A DNA stretch of 37,595 nt, from the NCBI GenBank assembly GCA_017433975.1, contig JAFRGD010000023.1, positions 1 through 37,595 of the forward strand, written 5' to 3'. The translations under genes were made by a program, and so were the position numbers. Below are positions 24,068-32,506 of this stretch, piece by piece. The DNA comes from Mogibacterium sp. Its GTDB lineage: Bacteria; Bacillota; Clostridia; Peptostreptococcales; Anaerovoracaceae. Below the pieces are notes generated by a model, which made no database searches, was not told the origin of the DNA, and was given only the letters and a program-made list of their open reading frames with translations. Numbering within the stretch: position 1 is the first letter of the stretch; each line of letters opens with the position of its first letter.

Positions 24068-25795
24068 ATGCCAAAGAAAAGCATTCGTGAAATGGGAAGC
24101 TGGGAGTTGCGGCACTACTCCCTGCAACGGAGAGTCTTCCGCGCGACGATCATGGGATCGATCGTGCTGGGCATTGTTGCACTTGTCATCGGCCTCGGGT
24201 TGTATACATACTCCCTGATTCAGCAGCTCGTCGGCGAGTCGTTCGGCATCGCCCGCAGCGCGGAGGCCATCATGGGGCACGTAGTCGATGTGGAAGACAT
24301 CTCGAGCGAGGTCCTCGGAATCTGGCGCGGCATGACGGAGAGCGAGCGCAGCCAGACCGGGACGGAGGGGTACCGCGCGCGGTTCGCAGGGGTCACGGCA
24401 GACAAAAAATGGCGGCGGCTCCGGACCGTTCTGCAGCAATTCCGGGACTCCAGCGACGTAAACGACATCTATCTCGGGTACTTTGACCCGGAAAAGAATG
24501 TATTGGTTTATTTCTGCGATCCGGACGAGTCCGAGGAGACGGGGTTCTTCCCGGGCGAGTGGGAGCGGGTCGAACAAAAGGAAATCGACAAATTTTACAA
24601 CTGGGACGGCGAAGGCGCGCTGTACGACATCAGCAAGACCGAGCGGTACGGCTGGATGTGCACGAGCGGCGTGCCGTTGTACGACAATGACGGCGAGATC
24701 TGCGGCTTCATCCTGGCAGACGTCACGCTCGAGGAGGTCGGCGAGGGCATCCGCAGGTTCCTCATCCAGTATACGATTGCGATGCTGGTCGTTGTGAACC
24801 TGATCGGATATCTGTTGAGCCGGCGCATGAAGAGGATGCTGGTCGATCCGATCAACAGCATCGCGGACGCCGCGCAGAATTACGTGAACGATCGCCTGGA
24901 GGGAGACAAGTCGACGGAGTGCTTCTCACAGCTTGATATCCACACCGGCGACGAAGTTGAGAACCTGAGCCTGGTCATGGCCGACATGGAGCGCGGCCTG
25001 AACGAGTACGAGATCAACCTGACCAAGGTAACGGCTGACAAGGAGCGAATCGCTACCGAACTCGAACTGGCGCGGCGGATCCAGACTCACATGCTGCCGG
25101 ACGATTTTCCGGCCTTCCCGGACCGCAGCGAGTTCGACATCTATGCGCTGATGGACCCGGCCAGGGAAGTCGGCGGGGACTTCTACGACTTCTTCCTGGT
25201 GGACGACGACCACCTCGCCCTGATGATCGCGGACGTCTCCGGCAAGGGAATCCCTGCGGCCCTGTTCATGATGTCCGCGCGGACGATCCTGTCGGACAAC
25301 GCGCACATGGGCAAGCCGCCGCACGAGGTCTTTGCGGTCACAAACTACGCGATCTGCGCGAACAACAAGGATGAGATGTTCGTCACGGCGTGGCTCGGCG
25401 TCCTCGAGATCTCGACCGGCAAGCTGACCGCCTGCAACGCGGGCCACGAGTATCCGGCGCTGCAGAAGGCTGGCGGGGCATACGAACTGCTCAAGGACAA
25501 GCACGGCTTCGTGCTGGGCGGCATGGACGGCGTGGAGTATAAGGATTACGAGCTCCAGTTGGAGCCGGGGGACAAGCTCTTCGTATACACGGACGGGCTG
25601 CCAGAGGCGACCGGGCCGGACAACGAACTGTTCGGCACGGAGCGCATGCTCACGGCGCTCAACGAGGACCCGGCCGCGGATCCGGAGGAGACGCTCAACA
25701 ACATGCAGGACGCCGTCCTGCACTTCGTCGGGACCGAAGAGCAGTTCGACGATCTGACCATGCTCTGCCTTGAGTACCGTTCGGCGTCAAAATAA
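24068..25795 (+). CDS. Membrane sensor PP2C-type phosphatase (SpoIIE/RsbU family)
   Basis: A 575-residue signalling protein. A first membrane helix lies at about 27-53 (ATIMGSIVLGIVALVIGLGL); an extracytoplasmic sensor region of about 175 residues follows; a second helix lies at about 232-250. A HAMP-like segment (SRRMKRMLVDPINSIADAA) and a coiled coil (ITLTKVTADKERIATELELARRIQ-like) lead to a SpoIIE/PP2C phosphatase domain (about 345-570) with REVGGDFYDFF, LMIADVSGKGIPAALFM, TACNAGHEYPAL, FVYTDGLPEAT and a terminal FDDLTML. The metal-binding Asp residues are present. Such proteins dephosphorylate anti-sigma-factor antagonists. No anti-sigma, antagonist or sigma gene is nearby. GAGGT precedes the ATG, 22 bases after malL. 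Confidence 0.88.
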   Translation: MPKKSIREMGSWELRHYSLQRRVFRATIMGSIVLGIVALVIGLGLYTYSLIQQLVGESFGIARSAEAIMGHVVDVEDISSEVLGIWRGMTESERSQTGTEGYRARFAGVTADKKWRRLRTVLQQFRDSSDVNDIYLGYFDPEKNVLVYFCDPDESEETGFFPGEWERVEQKEIDKFYNWDGEGALYDISKTERYGWMCTSGVPLYDNDGEICGFILADVTLEEVGEGIRRFLIQYTIAMLVVVNLIGYLLSRRMKRMLVDPINSIADAAQNYVNDRLEGDKSTECFSQLDIHTGDEVENLSLVMADMERGLNEYEINLTKVTADKERIATELELARRIQTHMLPDDFPAFPDRSEFDIYALMDPAREVGGDFYDFFLVDDDHLALMIADVSGKGIPAALFMMSARTILSDNAHMGKPPHEVFAVTNYAICANNKDEMFVTAWLGVLEISTGKLTACNAGHEYPALQKAGGAYELLKDKHGFVLGGMDGVEYKDYELQLEPGDKLFVYTDGLPEATGPDNELFGTERMLTALNEDPAADPEETLNNMQDAVLHFVGTEEQFDDLTMLCLEYRSASK

Positions 25796-25803
25796 AAAAA
25801 CGT

Positions 25804-25833
25804 TTGGCAAAGCGCCGACCGATTTGGTATGAT
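25804..25833 (+). promoter_or_regulatory. Candidate promoter of the metY-like gene
   Basis: -35 TTGGCA (25804-25809), 18-base spacer, -10 TATGAT (25828-25833), 35 bases before the ATG at 25869. The leader is too short for a SAM riboswitch or T-box. Confidence 0.55.
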
Positions 25834-25868
25834 AAGTCACAAGTTTATAAATTATAGGAGGACTAGAG

Positions 25869-27143
25869 ATGAAACTGGAAACCAAGTGCATTCAGGCCGG
25901 TTATGAACCGAAGAACGGCGAGTCCAGAATGATTCCGATCATTCAGAGCACGACGTTCAAATACGACACCAGCGAGGACATGGGCAAGCTGTTCGACCTC
26001 GAGGCGTCCGGTTACTTCTATTCGAGACTGCAGAACCCGACCTGCGACATGGTCGCGGCCAAGATCTGCGCGCTGGAGGGCGGCACCGCGGCGATGCTCG
26101 TTTCGTCCGGCCAGGCGGCGAACTTCTTTGCGATTTTCAACATCGCGGCCAACGGCGACCACGTGATTTCTTCGTCGACGATTTACGGCGGCACGTTCAA
26201 CCTGCTGAACGTCACGATGCGCAAGATGGGCCTGGACGTCACATTCGTTGACCCGGACTGCTCGGACGAGGAGCTCGAGGCGGCGTTCAAGCCGAACACC
26301 AAGGCGGTCTTCGGCGAGACCATCGCGAACCCGGCGCTGATCGTATTCGACATCGAGAGATTCGCCAAGGCAGCCCACGCGCACGGGGTTCCGCTCATCG
26401 TAGACAATACATTTGCAACACCGGCGAACTGCAGACCGATCGAGTGGGGCTGCGACATCGTCACGCACTCCACGACCAAATACCTGGACGGCCACGACGT
26501 GACGGTTGGCGGCGCCATCATTGACGGCGGCAAGTTCGACTGGATGGCTCATGCGGACAAATTCCCGGGCCTGACCACGCCGGACGATTCCTATCACGGC
26601 ATCACCTACGCGGAGAAATTCGGCCTCGGCGGAGCGTTCATTACCAAGTGCACCGCCCAGCTCATGAGAGACTTCGGCTCCACACCGTCCCCGCAGAGCG
26701 CGTTCTACCTCAACCTCGGCATCGAGTCGCTGTGCGTCCGGATGGAGCGCCACTGCAGCAACGCGCAGGCGGTCGCGGAGTTCCTCGAGCAGCACGAGAA
26801 GGTCGACTGGGTCAACTTCCCGGGACTCCCTGGCAATAAATACTATGAGAGAGCAAAGAAATACATGCCGAACGGTACCTGCGGCGTCATCTCGTTCGGC
26901 GTCAAGGGCGGCCGCAAGGCAGCTGAAGCGTTCATGAAAGAGCTCAAGATCGCGATGATCGCGACGCACGTCGCGGACGCGCATACCTGCGTATTGCATC
27001 CGGCGTCCTCGACGCACCGCCAGATGACGGACGAAGAGCTGGTCGCGGCAGGCGTCGCGCCAGACCTGATCCGCCTCTCGGTCGGCATTGAGAACGTCGA
27101 CGACATCATCGACGACCTCAGACAGGCGCTCGCGGCGATCTAA
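25869..27143 (+). CDS. metY: O-acetylhomoserine sulfhydrylase-type PLP enzyme (Cys/Met metabolism family)
   Basis: A 424-residue PLP enzyme of the Cys/Met metabolism family. The PLP lysine is Lys204 in STTKYLDGHD; other hallmarks are YSRLQNPT (51-58), SSGQAA (79-84), STIYGGT (103-109), the Asp179 of LIVDNTFATP and HPASSTHRQM near the C-terminus. Length (424) and the order of these elements fit O-acetylhomoserine aminocarboxypropyltransferase (MetY), which makes homocysteine from O-acetylhomoserine and sulfide, better than the shorter cystathionine or methionine gamma-lyases (about 390). Methionine gamma-lyase activity cannot be excluded. AGGAGG precedes the ATG. It stands alone and converges on the minus-strand LOG gene. 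Confidence 0.88.
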   Translation: MKLETKCIQAGYEPKNGESRMIPIIQSTTFKYDTSEDMGKLFDLEASGYFYSRLQNPTCDMVAAKICALEGGTAAMLVSSGQAANFFAIFNIAANGDHVISSSTIYGGTFNLLNVTMRKMGLDVTFVDPDCSDEELEAAFKPNTKAVFGETIANPALIVFDIERFAKAAHAHGVPLIVDNTFATPANCRPIEWGCDIVTHSTTKYLDGHDVTVGGAIIDGGKFDWMAHADKFPGLTTPDDSYHGITYAEKFGLGGAFITKCTAQLMRDFGSTPSPQSAFYLNLGIESLCVRMERHCSNAQAVAEFLEQHEKVDWVNFPGLPGNKYYERAKKYMPNGTCGVISFGVKGGRKAAEAFMKELKIAMIATHVADAHTCVLHPASSTHRQMTDEELVAAGVAPDLIRLSVGIENVDDIIDDLRQALAAI

Positions 27144-27174
27144 ACCGTCAGAACCGAATCAAAACGATAAAAAA

Positions 27175-27198
27175 GCGGACCGGTTACAGCCGGTCCGC
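27175..27198. terminator. Convergent terminator between metY and the LOG gene
   Basis: GCGGACCGG (27175-27183) and CCGGTCCGC (27190-27198) form a perfect 9-bp stem around a six-base loop. On the minus strand it is followed by six T residues (strong, for the LOG gene); on the plus strand by a weaker T-rich stretch. The loop contains the LOG stop codon (27184-27186), so the hairpin overlaps the end of that gene. Confidence 0.88.
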
Positions 27199-27711
27199 GA
27201 TTTCTTTTACAGTGTTTACAAATAATATTTTATCGTATTGTTCCTCGGGCATGAACCCGTATTCGACCATTCTGCGGTAAGCCGCATGGATCAGGTCATA
27301 ATAACCGTTGATGTTCAGAAAAACGCAGGTGCAGTCGTGCAACAGAAGCCGCATGTGCGAGATGGCTTCGGAGATTTCCTCCAGCGTCCCCGGGCCGCCC
27401 GGCATGGCGATGTAAACGTCCCCGAGCTCCAGCATGCGCGCTTTGCGCGTCGACATGTCCGGGACCACCTCCAGAGTGTGCAGGCCCGTGTGCCCGTGCT
27501 CGTGTTCGATCAGAAACTCCGGAATCACGCCGATGACAGCCCCGCCGTGATCCAGTACGACGTCCGCGAGGATTCCCATCAGGCCGATGTTTCCGCCGCC
27601 GTAGACCAGCGTGTGGCCGTTCTCCGCGATCCACAGGCCGAGGGCGACGGCTTCCTGTTCGAACGCCGGGTCGGTTCCTTTATTCGATCCGCAATAAACT
27701 GTGATATTCAA
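27184..27711 (-). CDS. LOG-family protein (nucleoside 5'-monophosphate phosphoribohydrolase-like)
   Basis: A 175-residue Rossmann-fold LOG protein (TIGR00730 type). Members cleave cytokinin riboside monophosphates or AMP-like nucleotides to base plus ribose 5-phosphate, or act as nucleotide-processing YvdD-like proteins. Visible motifs: NITVYCGSN at the start, GHTLVYGGGNIGLMG, GGAVIGVIPEFL, the catalytic MSTRKARM, and MPGGPGTLEE (PGGxGTxxE). I chose TTG 27711 because it gives the standard NITVYCGS start and has GGGAG seven bases upstream; a TTG at 27732 abutting the previous stop is the alternative. It lies just downstream of the BusR-like regulator and is probably co-transcribed with it. Confidence 0.88.
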   Translation of the reverse strand: MNITVYCGSNKGTDPAFEQEAVALGLWIAENGHTLVYGGGNIGLMGILADVVLDHGGAVIGVIPEFLIEHEHGHTGLHTLEVVPDMSTRKARMLELGDVYIAMPGGPGTLEEISEAISHMRLLLHDCTCVFLNINGYYDLIHAAYRRMVEYGFMPEEQYDKILFVNTVKEIADRL

Positions 27712-27732
27712 ACGTTTTCTCCCTGATTGCAA

Positions 27733-28407
27733 CTATTCGTCGGCTTTGACGTTGAAGAGTTTCTGCATCTTTTGCTTGGACAGGTCGTTCCCGACAAAGA
27801 GCAGGACGTCGTTCACCCGGATGACCTCGTATGGGCCCGGCGACATGATGTACTCGTCCCCGCGCTTGACCGCGACGACGGTCGCGCCGGTTTGCTGCCA
27901 GATGTTGAGCTCGCCGATTGTCTGCCCGATGTAGGAGCACTGGTCGTCGATCAGAATGTCGTAAGGGATGAACGACGCGGTCTCGTGGCTCCGCTTGGTC
28001 TGACCGATGAGGGTGCGGAGGAGCCGCGACATGTGAAGGAGTTCCTCCTCCTGCCGCGCGACGGACGCCTCGATCTCGAAGCGGATCTCCTGGATGGAGA
28101 CGGTGCTCTGATAGCGGTCGACGTAAAGCTGCGCCTTCTCGCGGGAGGCGACGTACGTGCCGCTGCCCTGGCGGATGACGACGATGCCGAGGTCGGTCAG
28201 CATGTTGACGGCTTTGCGCGCGGTCTCCGGGGAAACGTTGTATTTGCTGGCCAGCGTGGAGCGGGCGTTGATTTTTTCACCGACCTGATACCAGCCGTCG
28301 GCGATCTTTTGTGCGACTTCGACGGCGATCTCCTGATAGCGCGACTCGTGATGGCGCTTTCTGGTCGCGGTTTCTTTTTCAGTCCCTGGCGTTTCTTTTG
28401 CAGGCAT
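27733..28407 (-). CDS. GntR/RCK_C regulator, BusR-like (probable c-di-AMP sensor)
   Basis: A 224-residue regulator. Residues about 23-92 form a GntR-type winged helix (SRYQEIAVEVAQKI, GEKINARSTLASKYNVSPETARKAVNML, IRQGSGTYV). A coiled coil follows (about 95-135, VSIQEIRFEIEASVARQEEELLHMSRLLRTL), and then a TrkA-C/RCK_C domain (about 140-222, FIPYDILIDDQCSYIGQTIGEL, GPYEVIRVNDVLLFVGN). This architecture is that of BusR, the c-di-AMP-responsive repressor of the betaine importer BusAB in streptococci and lactococci. No osmolyte or potassium transporter is adjacent here, so its targets lie elsewhere or include this operon. ATG 28407 follows AAAGGAA; GTG 28416 is a weaker alternative. A dyad at the predicted transcription start suggests autoregulation. 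Confidence 0.85.
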   Translation of the reverse strand: MPAKETPGTEKETATRKRHHESRYQEIAVEVAQKIADGWYQVGEKINARSTLASKYNVSPETARKAVNMLTDLGIVVIRQGSGTYVASREKAQLYVDRYQSTVSIQEIRFEIEASVARQEEELLHMSRLLRTLIGQTKRSHETASFIPYDILIDDQCSYIGQTIGELNIWQQTGATVVAVKRGDEYIMSPGPYEVIRVNDVLLFVGNDLSKQKMQKLFNVKADE

Positions 28408-28451
28408 CACGATCACTTCCTTTAAGATTGAAAAAGGATAGGATAGACAGG

Positions 28452-28485
28452 AATGACCATACGGACGGTAATCCGTGTGGTCATT
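28452..28485. promoter_or_regulatory. Dyad at the transcription start of the BusR-like gene
   Basis: AATGACCATACGGA (28452-28465) pairs with 28472-28485 at 13 of 14 positions across a six-base centre. On the minus strand it begins immediately after the -10 box, covering the expected start of transcription. This is a likely autorepression site for a dimeric GntR-type protein. It could also act as an RNA hairpin in the 5' leader. Confidence 0.6.
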
Positions 28486-28489
28486 TTTA

Positions 28490-28519
28490 ATATTATCACT
28501 TCGGCCATCCCGAATGCAA
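28490..28519 (-). promoter_or_regulatory. Promoter of the BusR-like regulator
   Basis: On the minus strand: TTGCAT (28519-28514), 18-base spacer, TAATAT (28495-28490). Confidence 0.6.
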
Positions 28520-28615
28520 CCTTTTTTCTTGAAAATTCAACATTTTTCGGCTGATCAGGGATGCGCTCCGGGCGCAAATGACAAAAAAGAAGACGCATCT
28601 GCACGTCCTTTTCTG

Positions 28616-28644
28616 TTGCCATGGATTGTGAAAAGGGTTATAAT
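28616..28644 (+). promoter_or_regulatory. Promoter upstream of the P-loop NTPase / oxidoreductase operon (copy 1 of a shared element)
   Basis: -35 TTGCCA (28616-28621), 17-base spacer, -10 TATAAT (28639-28644). The spacer is almost identical to that of the promoter at 32199-32227 (ATTGTGAAAAGGG in both). It lies about 105 bases before the ATG at 28750. In the ~340 bases between 28407 and 28750 I see only the minus-strand promoter and dyad described separately, this promoter, a second start signal at 28713-28721, and no convincing gene. Confidence 0.7.
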
Positions 28645-28712
28645 TTTATCAAAGAAAGAATTCCATACGGTTTTCAGGAGATGGCTTTGTTTAAGGCCAT
28701 TTTGCGGCGCCG

Positions 28713-28721
28713 TGGTATACT
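28713..28721 (+). promoter_or_regulatory. Possible extended -10 promoter close to the NTPase gene
   Basis: TGG-TATACT (28713-28721) is an extended -10 element, overlapped by a TATAAT at 28721-28726. No good -35 box is seen at the right distance. It would give a leader of about 25 nt. Confidence 0.35.
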
Positions 28722-28749
28722 ATAATCAGGGTTAATAGGGGGCACGCGA

Positions 28750-29454
28750 ATGGGTCTGCTTTATGAGATGAATAAGAACTTCGGCGAGCTGCTGAACGAG
28801 AAGACCAACTTCGTGTTCATCGGCGAAGCCGGCAGCGGCAAGAGCGAGATCGTACTCAACGTTGCGGCCAAACTCGCGCGGGATACCGGGCGCAAGGTCG
28901 ACGTTTTTGACATGGACCAGACCAAGCCGCTGTACCGTTCGCGTGACATGAAAGATGCCTTTGCCGAGATCGGCGTGGATATACACTATCAGGATCAGTT
29001 TCTGGACGCTCCGACGGCGGTTGGCGGCGTCGCAACGTCTTTGTCGGGAGATCAGTATACACTGCTCGACGTGGGCGGCGGCCATCCGGCGGCGCGCATG
29101 GTCGGCGGGTACGCGCAGTTCCTCCGCAGGGACAACGCTGCGCCGGTCTACATTGTGAATCCGTTCCGGCCATGGACAAAGAGCATCGAAGCGATCGACG
29201 GTACGATGTCCCACATTTTGGGTGCATCGCGCCTCGATCATATTTATTTGCTGGGAAACCCGAATCTGGGTTACCATACAACAGCCGATGATATCGTAGA
29301 GGGACTGGAGAAACTTGACAAGCTGTTCGAGGGAATCACGACCATCAACAGCGCCTGTGTCAAGCGTGAACTGTACGATGCGGTAGCGGACAAAACGGAC
29401 AAATATCTGCTGCCGATTGAGCTGTATTTGACCTACTCATGGGTCGACCGTTAA
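28750..29454 (+). CDS. P-loop NTPase of unknown function in the 2-oxoacid oxidoreductase operon
   Basis: A 234-residue cytoplasmic protein. Walker A is GEAGSGKS (25-32), followed by a helix and VDVFDMDQTKP (51-60), where Asp54/Asp56 and the Thr-Lys resemble the switch of SIMIBI-class (MinD/CobB-like) NTPases. LLDVGGGHPAARM (about 105-117) is a Walker-B-like strand, and YIVNPFRPW (about 134-142) could be the base-recognition loop. I do not recognise a named family. It is the first gene of the operon, 27 bases before a ferredoxin-like subunit, followed by alpha, beta and gamma subunits of an OFOR. A role in cofactor loading, assembly or regulation of that enzyme is plausible but inferred only from position. 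AGGGGG precedes the ATG. Confidence 0.75.
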   Translation: MGLLYEMNKNFGELLNEKTNFVFIGEAGSGKSEIVLNVAAKLARDTGRKVDVFDMDQTKPLYRSRDMKDAFAEIGVDIHYQDQFLDAPTAVGGVATSLSGDQYTLLDVGGGHPAARMVGGYAQFLRRDNAAPVYIVNPFRPWTKSIEAIDGTMSHILGASRLDHIYLLGNPNLGYHTTADDIVEGLEKLDKLFEGITTINSACVKRELYDAVADKTDKYLLPIELYLTYSWVDR

Positions 29455-29481
29455 TTCTTTACATAACTAGGAGGTAAATTG

Positions 29482-29694
29482 ATGGCTAAAGGAAGAGTAG
29501 AAATCAATTCTGAGGCATGCAAATCCTGCCAGTATTGCGTGATTTCGTGCCCAAAGAAGGTTCTCGCCGTTGGCGAAGCCGTCAACTCATTTGGTTATCC
29601 TTACGTTGTCGCAGCAAACCCTGAAGACTGCATCGGTTGCGCCATGTGCGCCAACATTTGTCCGGATGCGGCGATCGAGGTCTGGAGAGGATAG
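29482..29694 (+). CDS. 2-oxoacid:ferredoxin oxidoreductase delta subunit (2x4Fe-4S ferredoxin)
   Basis: A 70-residue ferredoxin-like protein with two complete 4Fe-4S motifs: Cys13-16-19 with Cys23 (CKSCQYCVISCP) and Cys50-53-56 with Cys60 (CIGCAMCANICP). It carries electrons from the thiamine-diphosphate centre to free ferredoxin. AGGAGG lies seven bases before ATG 29482. The gene order delta-alpha-beta-gamma is that of KorDABC/Vor-type enzymes. Confidence 0.92.
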   Translation: MAKGRVEINSEACKSCQYCVISCPKKVLAVGEAVNSFGYPYVVAANPEDCIGCAMCANICPDAAIEVWRG

Positions 29695-29709
29695 GAAGGA
29701 GAGACTGAC

Positions 29710-30788
29710 ATGAGTGAAAGAGTATTTATGAAGGGCTGCGAGGCGATCGCCGAGGCAGCGACCAGAGCGGGATGCAGATTCTTCGCGGGTTATCCGATCA
29801 CGCCACAGAACGAGATCCCTGAGTATTTCGCACGCAGAATGCCTGAGGTCGGCGGAGTTTTCGTACAGGGCGAGTCCGAAGTCGCTTCGGTCAACATGCT
29901 GTACGGCGCTGCTTCCACCGGCACCAGAGCGATGAGTTCTTCTTCCAGCTGCGGCATCTCCCTCTATTCCGAGGGCGTTTCCTATATGAACGCAGCGCGT
30001 ATCCCGGCAGTCTATGTCAACGTCCAGAGAGGCGGCCCTGGCATCGGCGCGATTCAGCCGGCCCAGCAGGATTATCTTCAGGCGACCAAAGCTTCCGGCA
30101 ACGGCGGCTTCCGCATGCTGGTTCTCGCACCGGCCACCGTTCAGGAGTGCGTCGACATGACCTACCGCGCATTTGACCTCGCGGCCAAATATCAGAACCC
30201 GGTTCTGGTCCTGACCGACGGCGTCATGGGCACCATGATGGAGCCGGTAGAGCTCCCTCCGATGAAGAGCGACGAGGAGCTCGCAGAGCTCAAGGCTGCG
30301 TACCACTATAGAGCAGTCGTAGGACACCCGCTCGGCGAGGCAGTCTTCTGCAGACCTGGCGGCATCGGCGGCGGCTGGGAAGAAATCAACAAAGAAACCG
30401 TCAAGATGTACGAGACCTGGGACAGCGAAGTCGAGTATGAAGAGTTCATGATGGACGACGCTGAGATCGTTCTCGCTGCATACGGTATTTCCGCACGTAT
30501 TTCCAGATACGTTGTCAAGGCGCTCCGCAAAGAAGGAATCAAGGCCGGCATGATCCGTCCGATCAAGGTCTCGCCGTTCCCGTACGAAGCGTTTGACAAG
30601 CTCGACTTCGACCGCGTCAAGGGAATCCTCAACGTTGAGATGTCGATCCCGGCTCAGATGAAATGGGATATCGAGTACGCAGTACACGGCAGATGCCCGA
30701 TCGCGGAGAGCCTGCGGTCCGGCGGTGAGCTCCTGACCAACGATCAGGTTCTCGCGGCTGCCAGAGCACTTGCAAAGGAGGTACTGTA

Positions 30789-30789
<1 letters not shown>
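29710..30789 (+). CDS. vorB: 2-oxoacid:ferredoxin oxidoreductase alpha subunit (VorB/KorA type)
   Basis: A 359-residue alpha subunit, covering the pyrimidine-binding (domain I) and transketolase-C-like (domain II) parts. MKGCEAIAEAATRAGCRFFAGYPITPQNEIPEYFARR is the typical start (the YPITP loop); FVQGESEVASVNMLYGAASTGTRAMSSSSSCGISL and QRGGPGIGAIQPAQQDYLQ are family hallmarks. VLVLTDGVMG and the C-terminal IRPIKVSPFP follow. The family oxidises a 2-oxoacid and CoA to acyl-CoA and CO2 and reduces ferredoxin. The sequence looks most like subunits annotated as branched-chain (VorB) or 2-oxoglutarate (KorA) type; which substrate is used cannot be settled here. GGAAGGAGA precedes the ATG. Its TAA overlaps the next ATG by one base. 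Confidence 0.9.
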
Positions 30790-31541
<752 letters not shown>

Positions 31542-31554
31542 TAGGAGGTGCAGA

Positions 31555-32109
31555 ATGGAAAGAAATTTGATGATCGCCGGCTTCGGCGGACAGGGCGTAA
31601 TGACGATGGGCAAGCTTCTCGCAGAGGCGACCTCTGAGTCGACAGACCTCCAGGTATCGTTCTTCCCTTCCTATGGCGCTGCCATGAGAGGCGGTACTGC
31701 GAACTGCTACGTTGTTATTTCCGATGATGAGATCGGCGCGCCGGTATCCAACAACCTCGATGACCTGGTCGTCATGAACGGCCCGTCGCTCCGCAAGTTC
31801 CTCCCGAACCTCAAACCGGGCGGCAACCTGTTCATCAACAGCACAATCGTTGACCGGGCGGAAGTCAAGAGAGACGACATTCGCGTCATCGAAGCTCCTG
31901 TGACACAGATGGCTCTCGACATCAAGAACGAGAGAGCGCTGAACGTCCTCATGCTGGGCGTTTACGTAGCTGTTACTGATGCAGTGCCTGAGGATGTCAT
32001 TATCAAGGGCATCGAGCACAAGTTCGAGGCGAAGCCTCATCTCATCGCGCCGAACGTCGACGCGTTCAAGATGGGCATTGAGGTTGGTCTCAAGGAGAAG
32101 GCCAAATAA
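31555..32109 (+). CDS. vorC: 2-oxoacid:ferredoxin oxidoreductase gamma subunit
   Basis: A 184-residue gamma subunit (POR domain III). It opens with RNLMIAGFGGQGVMTMGKLLAEA, the standard gamma-subunit start, and has VSFFPSYGAAMRGGTANCYVVISDDEIGAP and DDLVVMNGPSLRKF. It completes the four-subunit enzyme and is the last gene before a strong hairpin. TAGGAGGTGC precedes the ATG, 13 bases after the beta-subunit stop. Confidence 0.92.
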   Translation: MERNLMIAGFGGQGVMTMGKLLAEATSESTDLQVSFFPSYGAAMRGGTANCYVVISDDEIGAPVSNNLDDLVVMNGPSLRKFLPNLKPGGNLFINSTIVDRAEVKRDDIRVIEAPVTQMALDIKNERALNVLMLGVYVAVTDAVPEDVIIKGIEHKFEAKPHLIAPNVDAFKMGIEVGLKEKAK

Positions 32110-32142
32110 GGCGTCCCGACCTGTCATTTTTACAGTCACATA

Positions 32143-32195
32143 GAGGGTATCTTTCCGAGTGGCGGCGTGTCCGCCGGAGGGGATACCCTCTTTTG
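32143..32195 (+). terminator. Terminator of the oxidoreductase operon
   Basis: GAGGGTATC (32143-32151) pairs perfectly with 32182-32190, enclosing an inner GGCGG-cgtgt-CCGCC hairpin (32161-32175) and further pairs (TTTCC with GGAGG). TTTTGTTGTT follows. The -35 box of the next promoter begins only nine bases after the stem. Confidence 0.85.
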
Positions 32196-32198
32196 TTG

Positions 32199-32227
32199 TT
32201 GCCTTGCATTGTGAAAAGGGGTATAAT
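32199..32227 (+). promoter_or_regulatory. Promoter of the small membrane protein / metG unit (copy 2 of a shared element)
   Basis: -35 TTGCCT (32199-32204), 17-base spacer, -10 TATAAT (32222-32227). It matches the promoter at 28616-28644 at 26 of 29 positions, including the whole ATTGTGAAAAGGG spacer core. Confidence 0.75.
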
Positions 32228-32261
32228 ATCTTGTAACATTGCAAAAAGAAGGAGGCTTACC

Positions 32262-32492
32262 ATGTCTAGGAAGAAGAAACTGCAGACAAAGGCCAACGAA
32301 CAGGCGAGAAAGCAAGCGATTCGGCAGATCAAACGAATGATGGCCCTCCGGGTCATGGGAATTAGTATTATATCCGCGACGGTACTGATCGTTGCGACGA
32401 AAATTTTGTTTGATGAGATCTTTGTCGGAGATGACTGGTCCGACGTGGACTGGGGCGAAGGCGAAGAGGACTATGGAGTCGATATCGATTGA
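32262..32492 (+). CDS. Small single-pass membrane protein of unknown function
   Basis: A 76-residue protein. The N-terminus is strongly basic (SRKKKLQTKANEQARKQAIRQIKR), then one membrane helix (about 29-50, LRVMGISIISATVLIVATKILF), then a strongly acidic tail (DDWSDVDWGEGEEDYGVDID). By the positive-inside rule the basic end is cytoplasmic and the acidic tail external. GGAGG lies six bases before ATG 32262. No family recognised. It sits between a promoter and metG, 14 bases upstream of the latter. Confidence 0.75.
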   Translation: MSRKKKLQTKANEQARKQAIRQIKRMMALRVMGISIISATVLIVATKILFDEIFVGDDWSDVDWGEGEEDYGVDID

Positions 32493-32506
32493 GAAAGGCA
32501 ACAACA

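Noticed and set aside
20956..24084. Very long minus-strand open frame (about 1040 codons) opposite ybaK-hypB-malL
   Set aside because: It mirrors well-supported plus-strand genes with clear catalytic motifs. Its translation is Arg/Asp/His/Val-rich without domains, the usual antisense shadow in GC-rich coding DNA.
28627..28646. Rex (NADH-sensing) operator in the shared promoter
   Set aside because: Only the TTGTGAA half-site fits; the opposite half matches about four of seven positions, too weak to annotate.
28475..28735. Plus-strand 86-codon open frame between the BusR-like gene and the NTPase
   Set aside because: It runs across the minus-strand promoter and the plus-strand promoter at 28616, lacks a ribosome binding site and reads like non-coding sequence.
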